This document shows positions 1 to 13,238 of a DNA stretch of 64,000 bases, piece after piece (position 1 is the first letter of the stretch; each line of letters begins with the position of its first letter). The stretch spans positions 19,592,001 through 19,656,000 of the forward strand of contig NC_071331.1 of assembly GCF_010183535.1 (NCBI RefSeq), given 5' to 3'. The notes beneath the pieces were generated by a model, which saw only the letters and a list, made by a program, of their open reading frames with translations, had not been told where the DNA came from and searched no databases. The translations under genes were made by a program, and so were the position numbers. This DNA comes from Caenorhabditis remanei. Its lineage: Eukaryota; Nematoda; Chromadorea; Rhabditida; Rhabditidae.

Positions 1-893
1 CCCATGTCTAATTTCCTCGGTTTTCTCAACAATTCCTAATTTCCCTCCATTTAATGTCTCCGAATTGTTAGTAGTGTCAACTGCAGAGTACTCTCTCTCC
101 CATATCTCTTCTTTCTAGTAAAGAAAAGAAAAGAGAAGAACGCAGGCAATTTCCGTTTGTTTCTCCGCTCCGAAGATGCTCTCTCTACAATTATGTAAAT
201 CACTATATTCCATTGAACCCCTCTACTTCTTTTTGGTCCCCTTCCTCTCGTTTTTTCAAGATAAAAAGTGTCCGTGGTCGACCTTACTCGAAAATCCCAT
301 AAAAGTGCTTCCTTTTTGAAAAAAGTTTTCGAAGCATTTTGGAGATAGGAGGGGCTCAGATTGAACTAAATTCAGAGAAGAGTCATTTTGAAAATTGGAT
401 TAGAACCTTTTGGTCTTGTTCTAACAGGGTTCAGAATTTACTAAATAAGAAATTACTACCTAAAAGAAATAGATATCAAAGATTGGAAAACAATTAAGTT
501 AGCAATTTTTGAATTTTCGTAAACCGTAAATTTTATAAGATTTTTTGTTTTACATTTTTTCAAATAGTTTCTTACAGCATGTAAATATAAAATTAGCTTT
601 TTTGTTTGTCTAGTCTACGATTTTCCTCGTGCAAAAAGTTTCAATTTTAAAAAATCATCAAAGAAAGGAATAACGCCGTTAACTGAAGAATATAGAAATG
701 GCTAATTTTATTTAACTTTATGAAACTTTTTTCAACAAATAAGAAAATGATTCTTGAAATATAATTTTGCTACTACTCTCATGCATTTCCAAAATTTCGC
801 CATAATTATGATAATTGTTAGGAATTCGACCCAAAATACATTTTTACTGTTTCAATTATTTTTGGAAGCTATTCAACTAATTGCCTTTGTCAT

Positions 894-914
894 TCTTTCA
901 TCAGTTTCTTATTC
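894..914 (+). ncRNA. predicted 21U-RNA
   Basis: The octamer at 847-854 is followed by CATT, whose final T at 894 lies 40 nt past the octamer. Prediction from motif spacing only. Confidence 0.4.
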
Positions 915-1062
915 TGAAAATTTAGAAACATGCCCTTAATTTTCAGTTAGCGTTTACAATGCTTCTGTTTTTTAGTCAATAATAAAAATTGATGAAGCAG
1001 ATTTTTTCCAAGTTTTACTGTTTCAAGGAAAACTTGAACATCGAAATGTTATTGTTCCTCAT

Positions 1063-1083
1063 TCTCTTTGGAAATTAACTTTT
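1063..1083 (+). ncRNA. predicted 21U-RNA
   Basis: The octamer at 1018-1025 is followed by CATT with its T at 1063, 38 nt downstream. Prediction from motif spacing only. Confidence 0.4.
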
Positions 1084-1803
1084 TAAAGAATTTACGCCAA
1101 AATAAATATCGAATTTCTATTTCGTAAAAAGAGAAGATACTCAACGATTTTGCCCAGATTCATCAAAATATATGTTCTGTCTGGAACAGTAATCTGTTAG
1201 GAGGATGTAACTATTTCCATCTACTCAAGAACAAAAATACTCCTAACTATCAAAAAAACCTGAAACAGAAAAAGAATGTAATATCTTGGAAAACCATTGT
1301 AACAGTATTAGCTAGAATTTGAAATAGGACTTTTGAGACGGTTTTTCTCAAAAATTTACTGTTTCAGAAAATAATTTTCAATCGCAGCATGATCAAAACA
1401 TATTCGTTTTCTATTGTCGTAAGACATATTGTCTTCTGATTTAAAATTAAAATTGAAATTCGAAATGTATCTTATCAAAAATAATTAGTAGACCAAACAC
1501 TAATCCCTTCCTCCTATCATAATAGTTCTTTTTTTGAACTTTTTGATATTTACACGTTTCTCCAAGATACATCGATATTTGATATCTTTGAGATTTTACA
1601 ATCTTGACCTGAAACAGTAAAAAATGAGAGTAGAGTAAAATGGATACTGTTTCAAAAACATAGTTTCTACGAATTTTTTCCCAGATATGAATTAGTTTGG
1701 TATTCTGACAGTTCTCAAATTATTGGTCACTTTTTATTGAGAAATCTTGAAAAATTACTGTTTCAACAATTAACAGAAGAAGGTTTCAAACTTCATTCGA
1801 TAG

Positions 1804-1824
1804 TTTACGATTTTCAAAATCTCT
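1804..1824 (+). ncRNA. predicted 21U-RNA
   Basis: The octamer at 1758-1765 is followed by TAGT with its T at 1804, 39 nt downstream. Prediction from motif spacing only. Confidence 0.4.
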
Positions 1825-1958
1825 CACTATGCAGAACCTCCACCGATATCCTACCAATCCTGAAAAAATAAGTATTAGAAACTTTTCTACGTGATCTGCA
1901 ACTCAAAAAAAACTGTTTCAGAGAAATAACATTTCGGGTTTTTATAACTGACATGTGA

Positions 1959-1979
1959 TAGGATCATAGTATTATATAC
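1959..1979 (+). ncRNA. predicted 21U-RNA
   Basis: The octamer at 1913-1920 is followed by TGAT with its T at 1959, 39 nt downstream. Prediction from motif spacing only. Confidence 0.4.
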
Positions 1980-2653
1980 GTTTGACAGAAATTCAAGAAT
2001 TTCATAAAAAATCACTACCGTAATTTTGTCTTTTGTGTGGCAATTGGTTGTTTAAATTATCCACCCTATCTTTTTAATCCTTTTCTCTTACTACATTAGT
2101 ACTAATTCTGAATTTTCCGATATTGTTTTCATACTTTTCAAATACTTACAGAGAATAATATGTATTTATTTGAAAACAAAACTGTTTTATTTCACTGAAA
2201 AATAGGCAAATTCATGTTTAATTTAGCTTATTATTCAATGCTAGAAAGTTCCTAAATCTATTTAACTTTTCTAACTTTTTTTTCAAAAATATACTGTTTA
2301 AAAAAATAGATTTTTGAAAGCCCAGAAATTTTACCCCAGTTTTCCAGAACTTTTCTCCTTGGACTGAGCCACAAAAAATACTGTTCCAGAGAAATAACAT
2401 TTCAGATTTACATAACTGACATGTGATTTTGATAAGCTTGGTCTTTAAGTACACTCATTAATTTTGTCAAAAGGTCAGAATAATTATTGTTTCAGAAAAG
2501 CCATTATGGGAATTCCGTTAATGCTGTAGTAATGATTTCATGGTTAGTGACCGAACTCTTAAATTATCAAATCTGACTATTTTGAATAATTTTTTAAAAC
2601 AAAGTTTACTGTTTCAAAACATAAAAATATAATTTTTTGATTTAGGCAGGTAG

Positions 2654-2674
2654 TGCTGTGTCTTTATTTTTCAT
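2654..2674 (+). ncRNA. predicted 21U-RNA
   Basis: The octamer at 2609-2616 is followed by TAGT with its T at 2654, 38 nt downstream. Prediction from motif spacing only. Confidence 0.4.
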
Positions 2675-2827
2675 CTTCTTATCTACAGTAGTACAGTGAA
2701 AACGGAAATCTTGAAAACTTTTCTGGAATTGCTGTATAGTTGCTGTTTCAGAAAATTTCACAATTCCCAAGTTTCACTTTGCACTCGACATTTCCAACTG
2801 CACTGTTAATATTTGAAAACTTTTATG

Positions 2828-2967
2828 TTAGCTCATTACAGTTCTTACAACTGCGCTCCTCCGAAATACCCTTGAAAAATGTCTCTCTTTCTCTGAGTCT
2901 CTCAATTTCGCACACTATTTTCTGTGGTTTCGGTAGAGCGCGGTTGTAAGAAGCGTGTCGTGCTAAT
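2828..2967. mobile_element. Short inverted-repeat element (MITE), copy A
   Basis: A roughly 140 bp element whose ends are inverted copies built around CTTACAACTGCGCTC and GAGCGCGGTTGTAAG, with a CT-rich middle (TCTCTCAATTTCRCACAC). Two relatives lie at 6512-6648 and 15692-15837. Outer limits are approximate; flanks are TTAG/CTAA-like. Confidence 0.7.
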
Positions 2968-5113
2968 AGCTACTGTTTCAGAAAATACCCAAAAAAAGAT
3001 ACAAATTCAATTTACTAGCCATCCCTCTGGATTCTTCTATAACTTGTATTCTTCGAAAAACGCCTTGTCCAAAACGTATTTTCGTATTTTCAGCCATTCC
3101 TGGACACCCTGAAAGTTCCATTTTTACTCAATTTTCTGTCCCCTCTTCCCTCATATTTTTCACCTGTTCCCTCGTCTTCTCCTCGTCACAACAATCGAAA
3201 TCTTTTCTTCCATTGTTATTTATTTCTCTTTCAAGAACTTACACTCACATTTTCAGCTTTTCTGACTTTTTCTTTCCATTCAAATTCTTTTTGTTTTCTG
3301 TGTAAAATCCCCCCTTCTGCAACCTTATCCTCCTAAATATTTGACCTCTGGATTTTGTGTGAAACAAGAAGAAACAAAGAGAAGGAGAGAAATGAAAAGT
3401 TTTGTCGAGTGAAATATGTGAAATATGAACCCAATGGGCAGCCCATCATCATCTACTCACTTTTCGTCCTGCTCAGGTTTTTTCAGAGTTTGTGTAGACT
3501 ACTGGATGGGAGAGAGAGAGGGAAGGGGCAAAGAGCACACAATTTATTGTTTCGGGTCAAAACTCAATGTAAAAAATTTCTTCGTTGCAAAATGTCCAGG
3601 TTCTAAAATATCTCGGTTTTCAACTAACAAAAGAACAAACTCCAATACCATGCATTTTTTACTGTACCACGATATTGCAAACGATACCAATGCAAACACG
3701 CTCCAATGAGAAAAACGTGGAAATGTAATATTTTCCCCGTTTCCTAAATATTTCTGTAGGAAAATAGTTTCACAAGTTCACCTCCACGTAATGCGGATCA
3801 TGTCTTTCTTGGTGAAGATTTTAGAGCGTATTTGCATAGGTAGCGTTTGCCATATAGTGAAGTATCAAATTCCTTTAAAAAATTGTATTCATCTAGAACC
3901 CCCAAAACAGTAAATTAAATTTTTGATCTGTGTTGCCCAAAATCCGATTCTTGCTCTTTCTCTTGCTACCTTCTTTCCGCTACAAAAGCTGTGTCCACAT
4001 GACAATTCAGCCCAATTTTTCTACATTTTTCGATACAATTTTTTCACTATTTCACTTTTTTTTGACAGACCAGTTTCCAGTTAATCACCAGTTTAGATTT
4101 AAAAGCAATACGGTTTCAAGTTTTTTTTAAATATAGAAATTTGTAATTCGAGTGCTTGTTATATGTCCCGTTCTGTTTGACAATTTTCTGAAAAGACAAC
4201 GTTTAAAATATAAAAACCTTTATGTCGCGTTCCGTTATATCCGTTTATCATACTGTTTGCTCTAACTTTTTCTTTCAATTAACTAGTTTTCACTGTTTCA
4301 GATTCTTCCCGAAGTCATCATCAAAAACATCAGTGGATACGTTTGTCAGATAGTTTTTTTTTTCAGTTTTCTAGTTTTGCAAATCACCAAAAATTTGTGA
4401 GTTGGAGTTTACAAAGTCTCTTCATTTGATTTAAAGCGATTCTTTCAATTTCTGCTGTTTTTTGCTCTATACCAATCTTTACTATCGTCCACAACATAGA
4501 AAATGTTCGGCGCTTTATTCCAAAGTTATTTGACTTCAACAAAAATTTAGCAACATTTAATCGTTTTCAAGAAAAATGCATATGTTTGAAATTCCCTATC
4601 TTTTACGTTTTGGTATCAAAATTTAATATTTACTGCTTGAAAAGTTAACGTCAATTAATGTTCACGGAATCCCTCTAAAAATTGGTTCAGATTGATTCCA
4701 TGCTCTGAATTTGAATTGTTCTGACAATATTCTGAGGAAATTTTTATTGTTTCAGAAAATACTCAAAACGTTTTGTAAGTAAAACATAATTATTAATTCG
4801 AACAATACGATTTCAAGCATTTTTTTTCAAAATCATATCAGTGTGACAACGGTTAGACCAAAAACCATTCGAATTTCAAAAAAAAAAAGTTTTTCAAAAA
4901 GTTTTTCGATTTCAAAAATTCCAAGTAATCTTTTGTTAACAAAACTCTTTCCTGCAGAAATGAACGCAAAGTGAAACATTTCCACAGTTTCAATTGGAGA
5001 ACTTCATTGTAGTCAATCAACCATATTTTTATAAACTTTCTTGAAAATTAAAAACTTATTCTTTGACTGTTTCAAGAACTTCTGAAGTCACAGATTTGTA
5101 TTCTTACAATTAG

Positions 5114-5134
5114 TTTAGGAACTAAATTCAAGAT
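5114..5134 (+). ncRNA. predicted 21U-RNA
   Basis: The octamer at 5067-5074 is followed by TAGT with its T at 5114, 40 nt downstream. Prediction from motif spacing only. Confidence 0.4.
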
Positions 5135-6511
5135 ATTTTTTACAGTTCCAAACTTTTCACATAAATCCAATGAACCCGCTTCAATTCATTTGTTGAGTTT
5201 CATCCATCTCAAAATTGTTTTTTCCCCAGAAGAAAAAATCCCCCAAAAAATGAGTAATCTTTATGAAAAGGCCGAGGGAGCAGAGAGCGGTTCATTTGAA
5301 TTTACAATGAGATTAAGAGAGCAGCTCCGTTTTATTTTCATTTTTGGGTTGAGGCTCATTTCATTTTTTGGTCAAAAAGAAGAGATGGGAGAAGGCATTT
5401 TTATTTTGGAATTTAGATTCGAGATACGTATTTGAAATCCTCAAGAAATCTACTGTTTCAGTAAAATTTTAGTTTCACAAAACGCAAAATTGAATAGAAT
5501 GATAGCCATACAATAAAAATCACTTCAATCATATGTTTTCCGTCTCTATTCTGAATCTTTTTGTTTTCTATACTATTACTATTCACAATAAAAACTGAAA
5601 TGTTGACACACTTTTGGAAAAAAGGTGAAACAGTAAAATTCCTCACTTTTTGAAACTGTATTAATAACCCAAAATTGACTGCGGCACGGTTCTTGAAGCT
5701 CCGCCCATTACTAGCGGCAGTGTTAAAAAACTGAATTTGACAGGAAGCTCTCTATAACACTTTTCCCTGAAAATATACTTTCTATAATAGCAAAAAAACC
5801 GAGAACAACAAAAAATAGCGTAGGCAGATTAAATGATGCAAACGGATTAGTTCTCAAATGTAAGAGATCTGTTTTCTTTGAGCTACAAATATGTATATAG
5901 CTTGGTCATTCGGTTTTTTTCTGTTTTAAAGCTATTAAGAAAAAGTCTTTAGGAGTTCAAAGAGGTGTTATATTATCTCTGTTTAAACTTTTCTACTAGT
6001 GGTTGCAGAGAGTTGAAACAGTAGATTTTTTCTGTTTCAATAAGTTTACACAATTTTGAAAAATGCGTCTCCGTCACCCCAGCCTCTTCTCGTAAAACAT
6101 CCATAGAACAGAAAAAGAAAAAACATATAGTATTTTGAAGTGGTGTACATTTGTGGGGGTAGTAAATTGTCTAGTTTCTAGTTGTTTCCTTCTTCTTTTC
6201 TTATTTTGAAAGTGTTTCCATAGGAATCAAGAAATCATGTTTTGCGTGTTTTGATTTTGTTTCAAGAGTTATTCCATGCCAAACGTTTGTAGGAACTCAT
6301 AATAAGTTATCACCAAAAATTGAAACAGTAAGTTATTTCTGAACATACTAGGTATTAACTAATAGTAAGAAGTATTACTTAAATTATCTGTTTATACTGA
6401 AACTGTAATTTTTAACGGTCGAGACTTTAAAAAAGGGGTTTCCAATGTTATATCAAGTGTTGATGCTTTTTGAAATTACGGAAATGTAATTTACGAAACA
6501 GTATATTTTAG

Positions 6512-6648
6512 TATTAGCTCGGCAAAGTTCTACAACTGCGCTCCACCGGAATTCCGTAAAAAGATGTATTTTTTCTCTGAGTCTCTCAATTTCACACACT
6601 ATTTTCTTCAGTTTCGGTAGAGCGCAGTTGTAAGCGTACCGTGTTAAT
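6512..6648. mobile_element. Short inverted-repeat element (MITE), copy B
   Basis: Same family as 2828-2967. The ends carry CTACAACTGCGCTCCACCGG and CGGTAGAGCGCAGTTGTAAG, and the CT-rich interior is conserved. No protein-coding capacity. Confidence 0.7.
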
Positions 6649-7322
6649 AATTCATCTATAAACTTTTAAATTTAAAAAAACAAGTTGAATTGAGTTGCAG
6701 CACTAGATGGCAAGAATTTTTAGATTTTTAGTATTCAAAGAAACAGTAATTTTTAGCATATTGTTTGGAAAATTTAAGTGAACACGTAAGTGAGCACATT
6801 GAGAAGTCCCATATTTTTGAACAATTTTGGTTGAAACAGTGAAAAAATCTCATCCTTCAAAAGTATGTTAGATATGCTAGTTTCAAACAAAAACTTGGAA
6901 TTTTTCACTAAATGCAACGTATTCTCTCAATAAACTAAAATTGCTTTTTTTTTGGAATCTAGTGTTTTTGAAACAGTAAAAAACATAAAAATCACTTACT
7001 TCCCACAGATTCTATGTACTATTAAGTGGAACACCAGCATGTGTGGTGAGGGTTCACATGACTCAATTTTCAAGTACCTGTAATTAATTTCTTCTTGTTA
7101 TATTGTGTGTTTCACATTCCAATGTGGGATGTAAATAATTACTGTTTCAATAATTTCAAAAGTTTATTTCTGGATTTTCTGAATTGTTTCGCGTGGTCTT
7201 ATCAGGGCAAGTTAATTTTTCATAAAATGGTCAAAATATGACTAAAAACATTGGATTTGTCAATTTTTTTGGGTACTGTTTCAAGGAAAACTCATGTCTG
7301 TTCATAAGATTCTTATCTTTAG

Positions 7323-7343
7323 TTTCTGATCCAATGCTTCTTG
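7323..7343 (+). ncRNA. predicted 21U-RNA
   Basis: The octamer at 7276-7283 is followed by TAGT with its T at 7323, 40 nt downstream. Similar predictions of equal weight start at 1404, 7188 and 7415. Confidence 0.4.
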
Positions 7344-10184
7344 TCATAATTCTAAATACATTTTTTACTGTTTCAATACATTTTAAACTATTTTCCTACT
7401 TTCCTCGCCCCCAGTTTTCACATGGTATCGTCAACATTTTTTCTATAACTCGAAAACTCTGAAACCTTTCCCATTTGACATCATGTGAAATACCTTGTGT
7501 CAACCCATCTTCCATCTCATATTTCTCTGTTTTTTGCTCTCTCTGTTCCCGCTCCAATAGTTCCATTTTCCTTTAGGAGACAAGGTTCGATGATCTACCT
7601 AACTAGGATTCCGTTTTTCAGAATTCTTGGTTTTTTTAAGAAGGAAAAAAGGAGACTCAGAAATCTACTCGCCCAGAATAAATGCTTGGTAGTTTTCCAG
7701 GAATTTTATACGACTTGAATCTCAATTATATTTATTTTCGGGGCTGAAATAGTCGGAGAGGAGGAATGCCATTCTTTAAGTACAGGGACTTGTTGGAATT
7801 ATATAGGTATTACCTGAGAAAGCGCGGAAGGTGCGCCAGATGTAATTTATTTTGAGAAAAGAAGCAATGAAAACATTTATACTGTTATCAATATCAGTTT
7901 TTAATGAAATAGAAGATTTTATGATGCGTTTTCCTGGAAAATTTTGATACGGCAAAACTTCAGGGCCTAAAACTTCTAGTGCCCACTTCATTTTACCAGA
8001 AACGCTATTCTGATGAAGCAATGAAGCATTAAGGAATTACTAAATGCTTCATTCTAGTCAAGTTTAAAAAAAATGTTGGAAACAATAAAACATTAACTTT
8101 AGAGATTTCTGAGATTTCTGAAAGTAGTTTTTAAACCCGGATGTTTTCAAACTTAAATTAGTGGGAACATTCGAATGAAAAATTCTGTTTCAAAACTAAA
8201 TAAATGGGACGTTCATATTTTTTCAGTTATTATGATAAGAGTTTGAAATACACTAATTTTCAATTTCCAAACTTTCTGAAACAGTAAATCTATAAGAAAC
8301 GGCTTCAGGACGTTTTGAAACCAGACACCAGACGTTTTGTTCAATTTCAACATGTCCGGTTTTGAAATGTCAATGTTCAAAAACACCCGGCACAAGAAAT
8401 TTTAGGCCTTCTTTTTTTTCAATTTTTTTTCCTGTTTCAAAATTTCATGGTTTTTTTCTCTAATGTTCTTCCAATATTCCCATTTTTCCTATATATTTCA
8501 ACCCATCACATATAAATACCAGCCATCATCAGTCCATTTCATTTTTTGACCTTTTCTGGGAAAATCTCCTCCTCTACCCCTATTTATTACTTTTCTCCTC
8601 CCACTTGACCAGTTCCTAACTTTTGACCGGAAGAATCGAGTGCCCAATTTTAATCAATTATTCCACGTCTTCTCAAGAAGAATTCTATTGAGAAACACGG
8701 CTGCAGACCTGAGAAGAAATCCGCGTGTGAGGGAGAGGGTATGAATTATTGCTGATGGCTTTCAGACCTGCTTTTTTTTGGGAAATATGTTGAGAAAGTT
8801 GTGGTGTGACCATAATCAGACTAAAATTTTCAAGCCCTAAAATCTCGGTCCACCATGTAACATTCTAATTTAAATAAATTTTAAGACAGAAAATAAAAAA
8901 TTAATTTTTGACCTTGATTTTTGTTTTTTTTTCTTCCTTGAACCCGTTTTCCCTAATTCAGAAGAAGTCATCTGAATTAGAGAAGCATGAATTTCTGTTT
9001 TCTTGCTCTTTCCTCTTCTTCAGAAGAAGAAATTCTTCAGAAAAAAATGTAGTCGTCATCGTCAGGTGAGAGATTATCACTTCCTGATTATTTCTTTGCT
9101 TGACATGTCTCCTGTTAGGTGCATTTTTTGACCAGACGTGCAAATTTTGATGTGATGTTTTACATGTTTATTTTTGGATTTTTTTAAAGGAAAATTGAAA
9201 AAAACGGAACTGTAAAAATCAAGAATAGCTTTTGAAACAGGGGAAAAACGTTTCTCTAATTCCAATAAAATTAAGAGCATCAATTTTTTCGAATGTCTAA
9301 AACTAAGAAATTTATCTGAAACAGTATTTTTGAAAGTTTTTCTTGTAAACACTAGAACGTAAACAATACTGTTTAAATACCGTAAATCTTTCAATTCCAC
9401 TGAAACAGTTCATAACTTTTATGCTCTGACATCTACATATGACTCACGAACTTTCTCAGGATCTCTGAATTCTCCGTTCCATACAAAAAGTGCTTTTGAT
9501 TCTCTATGAAGAATTAATTATTCTCCTCACACAGGATGAATAATTACTCTGGGTGCTCTTTTACTGAAAATTCGAAATGAATAGAAATAGAAGGGAGAAC
9601 GAAAGTTCGGGCTTCATTACCCATGAAGTTTTAGAAAAATTTACTGTTTCAATATTTTTCCGAATGTCTTACTTGTATTTAAACCAACTCGTTACTCTTT
9701 CGGCCAAGAGGTTCTTCACTTTGTGATAACGCGCCAACGACACCCTAGACTCAATTTTGAAGTTTTCAATTTCTATGTTCTGTCTAAAAACCTAACTGAA
9801 GAATCCGTAACGATCTGAAAAAAGTTGAAAACATTTCAATTTTTATACGGTTTCAATAATTATATTTTTTTGACGTCTTCCAGAGTAGTTTAGTGATATT
9901 GGGGATCGTGAAATTTCAATAATTGAAAAAACAACTCACTTTTATTGTTTCGAGCATTTATTTTAATACTCAAATACAAAAAGTTGATAGGACTCCTAGA
10001 TTTAGTGGAAGTTTCGAAAACGCGCCGACTTCACACCAGTTGTCAAAAAATTTACCGTTTTAGCAATTCCATAATATTTTTTGAAAACCATCTTTGTCAG
10101 TAAATTCCCTGTAGGATTTATAAAAAATTTCATTTCTCAAAGGAATAATTGATTTCTACAAACTAAATTTAAAGAAATCTAAAT

Positions 10185-10228
10185 CCTAGAAATGCGTTAA
10201 CGTCACCCCAGCCTAGAAATGCGTTAAC
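10185..10228. repeat. Tandem duplication of CCTAGAAATGCGTTAACG
   Basis: Two direct copies separated by TCACCCCAG. The string CGTCACCCCAGCCT next to them also occurs near 6072 and 10364, so a short dispersed motif is involved. Function unknown. Confidence 0.5.
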
Positions 10229-10333
10229 GGTTGACAATTGGGTGGAGAGGATACCGTATGAGAAATTCCGCCCCAAGTATTTTTTCACTGTTTCAAAACG
10301 CATTTGTTCACAAACTCTTGATCGAAAAACTAC

Positions 10334-10354
10334 TTACACTCCAACTCTATGAAC
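10334..10354 (+). ncRNA. predicted 21U-RNA
   Basis: The octamer at 10288-10295 is followed by TACT with its T at 10334, 39 nt downstream. Similar predictions start at 10810, 10918, 11310 and 11464. Confidence 0.4.
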
Positions 10355-12032
10355 GCGCCAACGTCACCCCAGCCTCTGATCTCTCTCTTTCTAAAAATCA
10401 TGTCAATTTCACAATCAGTTTCAAGTTTCATCTGCAACAAGTTCTCCATGTACTTTTTGAATTCGTTCTCTCATTTTTCAGTCATACTTTTTTCTTCTCC
10501 AATTCCATTTTTCAAGTGTTTTGTACTTCTTCTTCTTCTGTCTGATGATTCTGAATCATTGTTCAATTTTTCATTCTTCTAAATTCTCTTCTCAAGTACA
10601 TTTGTAAACTAATACAACATGTGTTGTGTCCCCCCTGGTTTGACCTATCCGATTTGATGGATCATGTGTCAGAATGGGACCACTCTGCTGAAGGGTGATA
10701 CTATTACTACGTTATCACAGCCACTATATAAACATAGTGTTCCCTAGAACTGAAAACTGTTTACTGTTTCAAGGAAATATCTTTTAATTTCAATTTTAGT
10801 TCAATTTATTCCTAGAGCTATGGTCAAACCCTATGAATGCAGTTTCTTCCAAAGCAGAACAGTATTTTTCTACTGTTTCACTATAAACATTTATATCTGT
10901 AGAAATGTTTAGATTGGTAATTTCTGTCAATACACATTTAACCAAATTTTGTTTATAAAGGCAAAACTTCAAAAATCTCGAATCAATTTCAGTACCAGTA
11001 CAGTTTTTTTATTAGTCAAAATTAACTGTTCACTAAATGTTGGAAACAGCTCTTAAATTTTGTTTTCCTCTGAAACAGTAAGTTTTTTGAGGAGATTTTA
11101 CTGTAACAGTACTAGATGGAGCTCGGTAATTTATATTTTTAAGTATCTCTGTAGAATTAACATTATATTAAATAAAAATGAGTTATGTTACAAAAAATAT
11201 TGAGACAGTAATATTCGAAGCTAGAATAGCATACATCTAATAGAAGTGTTAAAATTTTTTTTACTGTTTCACCACAATTTTCAATGGCTAGTGCGAATTT
11301 AAAACACAATATCAGGAACCAATAGTTGTTACAAGAAAAAAATGTTATTTTTGAAGTTTCATGTTTCGAAAAATAATAGATTACGGCTCTAAGTAATTTT
11401 TCTGCAAATGTTTTTACTGTTTCAGGTTTTTTTGAAGTGGTTGTTCTATTGACAGTTCATCGTTTCATCCGGGATTTCTCCAAAATTCAAAAACTTCCCA
11501 AACTTTGGTATTCAATACCAAAAACTATCAAAAAAATTAGCAAGCTTAAGTAAAACTTCCTTATCAAAATAAATAATTCTCCACTCCAAATGGACCACAA
11601 AAAAAAAGAATTTTCAGTTTCATAATGAAGTTTTCTGAAACAGTAATAATTCATCCTGAGAAAATTCCAGTAAGACCAACCCTATCCATTTCAGATATTC
11701 ATGTTCTCTCCTCCATTTTTTCTTCTAGTTTTTTGTTGTTTTTTCGTGTTTTCTTAGTCACTTCCCCTTCTTTTTCAGACATAATTACACATTCTTTTTT
11801 TCCCGCGCCTCTTCTCCCCCTTAACCCGTATCTCTATTTTCTTTTACTTCTTCCGGGGGGCTCTCTCCACTTCTTTGGATTCAATGGTTTCTGGAACACT
11901 GATTTTTAGAGAAAAACATTTTCCAGTTTCTATTTACAACTGACGGCAATTTTCTCTGGGAAATATTGAATAGTAGAAGTTTCGTTCTACTGTTTCAGGG
12001 GTAGTTGTTCTTCGTTGAGTCCTTCTCTGATA

Positions 12033-13178
12033 CAGTAGCGAGCATAAGTGAGTACCCCTAGGTACTTTTATGTGTAACTCAGCTGAAACATGCCCGTTTT
12101 GCCTAAACTTTTTTTTGAAAGGAAACCAAAATATTGAGCAATACGAATATATGTTTTTTGAAAAACTTCCATCGCTGATTTTTTCGATAATCGATTTTTC
12201 CTGATCTTAATTTGAAAATCCGAAAAAAAACTTTTTATTTTTCTCTTGGAGTTATTGAGTTTTTTGTTTTGAAATGTTGGAAAATGATCAGATAAACAAA
12301 AAATTGTGTTGAATTGGCTTCTCAACTCCTGAGCATCGTGCTAGAGCTCCAGAAGTCAAAAGTAATGTCCACGGAAAAATCGTCATAACTCATCAAAAAA
12401 GGTTTCAAATTAGCCAAAACATGCACCAAAAGACGTGTCTTCTGTTTTTCTACAAACCAACATTAAAAAATTACAGATTAAGAAAAAATAAATTTTCTAA
12501 TTTTTTTAACAAAAAATTTTTTAATTCCTATTTTTTCTCAATTTCTGGTATTTTCTGACTACAGCACGAACAAGGAACACATAAATGTGTTTTATTGTGT
12601 GTGATAAAGCATCTTACATGCAATTTTTGAAAGTTATGTTTGTTTTTCATCCAGAAAATACCAGAAATTGAGAAAAAATAGGATTTAAAAAAATTTTTAG
12701 TGAAAAAAATTAGAAAAATTATTTTTTCTTAATCTGTAATTTGTTGATGTTGGTTTGTAAAAAAACAGAAGACACGTCTTTTGGTGCATGTTTTGGCTAA
12801 TTTGAAACATTATTTTTATGAATTATGAAGATTTTTCCGAGGACATTACTTTTGACTTCTGGAGCTCTAGCACGATGCTCATGAGTTGAGAAGCCAATTC
12901 AACATAATTTTTTGTTTATTTGATCATTTTCCAACATTTCGAAACAAAAAACTCAATAACTCCAAGAGAAAAATAAAAAGTTTTTTTTCGGATTTTCAAA
13001 TTAAGATCAGGAAAAATCGATTATCGAAAAAATCAGCGATGGAAGTTTTTCAAAAAACATATATTCGTATTGCTCAATATTTTGGCTTCTCTTCAAAAAA
13101 AAGTTTAGGCAAAACGGACATGATTCAGCTGAGTTACACATAAAAGTACCTAGGGGTACTCACTTATGCTCGCTACTG
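12033..13178. mobile_element. 1.15 kb palindromic TA-target transposon (Tc/mariner-like MITE)
   Basis: The two halves are inverted copies almost to the centre near 12,600. The element begins CAGTAGCGAGCATAAGTGAG, ends with the inverse, and is bounded by TA at 12031-12032 and 13179-13180. CAGT termini with a TA duplication are typical of Tc1/mariner-type elements. An 85-codon open frame occurs in each arm (12068-12325 on -, 12886-13143 on +). Because they are mirror images of one arm they look like a by-product rather than a gene. No transposase is visible, so movement would need an enzyme supplied in trans. Confidence 0.85.
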
Positions 13179-13238
13179 TACATTGGTAATAGGCAATAGA
13201 CTGTGACAGTAAAATTTCTGTTCATCTCAAAAAAAGTT

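Larger units (their letters stand above)
1261..11643 (-). promoter_or_regulatory. 13 minus-strand 21U-RNA promoter octamers, 1-12 kb
   Basis: TGAAACAG (the octamer read on the minus strand) starts at 1261, 1610, 5626, 6014, 6321, 6832, 6969, 8277, 9233, 9317, 9401, 11071 and 11636. Nearly all continue as GTA, matching the TACTGTTTCA form. They interleave with plus-strand sites, so the cluster is bidirectional on a kilobase scale. Confidence 0.8.
847..11997 (+). promoter_or_regulatory. 25 plus-strand 21U-RNA promoter octamers (CTGTTTCA), 1-12 kb
   Basis: Exact octamers start at 847, 1018, 1359, 1647, 1758, 1913, 2609, 2743, 2973, 4293, 5067, 5453, 6032, 7142, 7276, 7368, 8185, 8432, 9644, 10288, 10764, 10873, 11264, 11417 and 11990. 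Most are preceded by TTTA or TA. In Caenorhabditis this octamer is the core of the upstream element that drives individual type-1 21U-RNA (piRNA) genes. Of 22 sites checked, 16 have a YRNT tetramer whose T lies 38-40 nt after the octamer, where the 21U 5' end is expected. Near-miss octamers (TTGTTTCA, CTGTTTTA, CTGTTTCG) also occur and may be decayed sites. Some sites double as sequence resembling a 3' splice site (TTTCAG), but there is no gene here. Confidence 0.85.

Noticed and set aside
12068..13143. Two nearly identical 85-codon open frames in opposite orientation
   Set aside because: They are the two arms of the palindromic transposon; matching frames follow from the inverted repeat and show no protein features.
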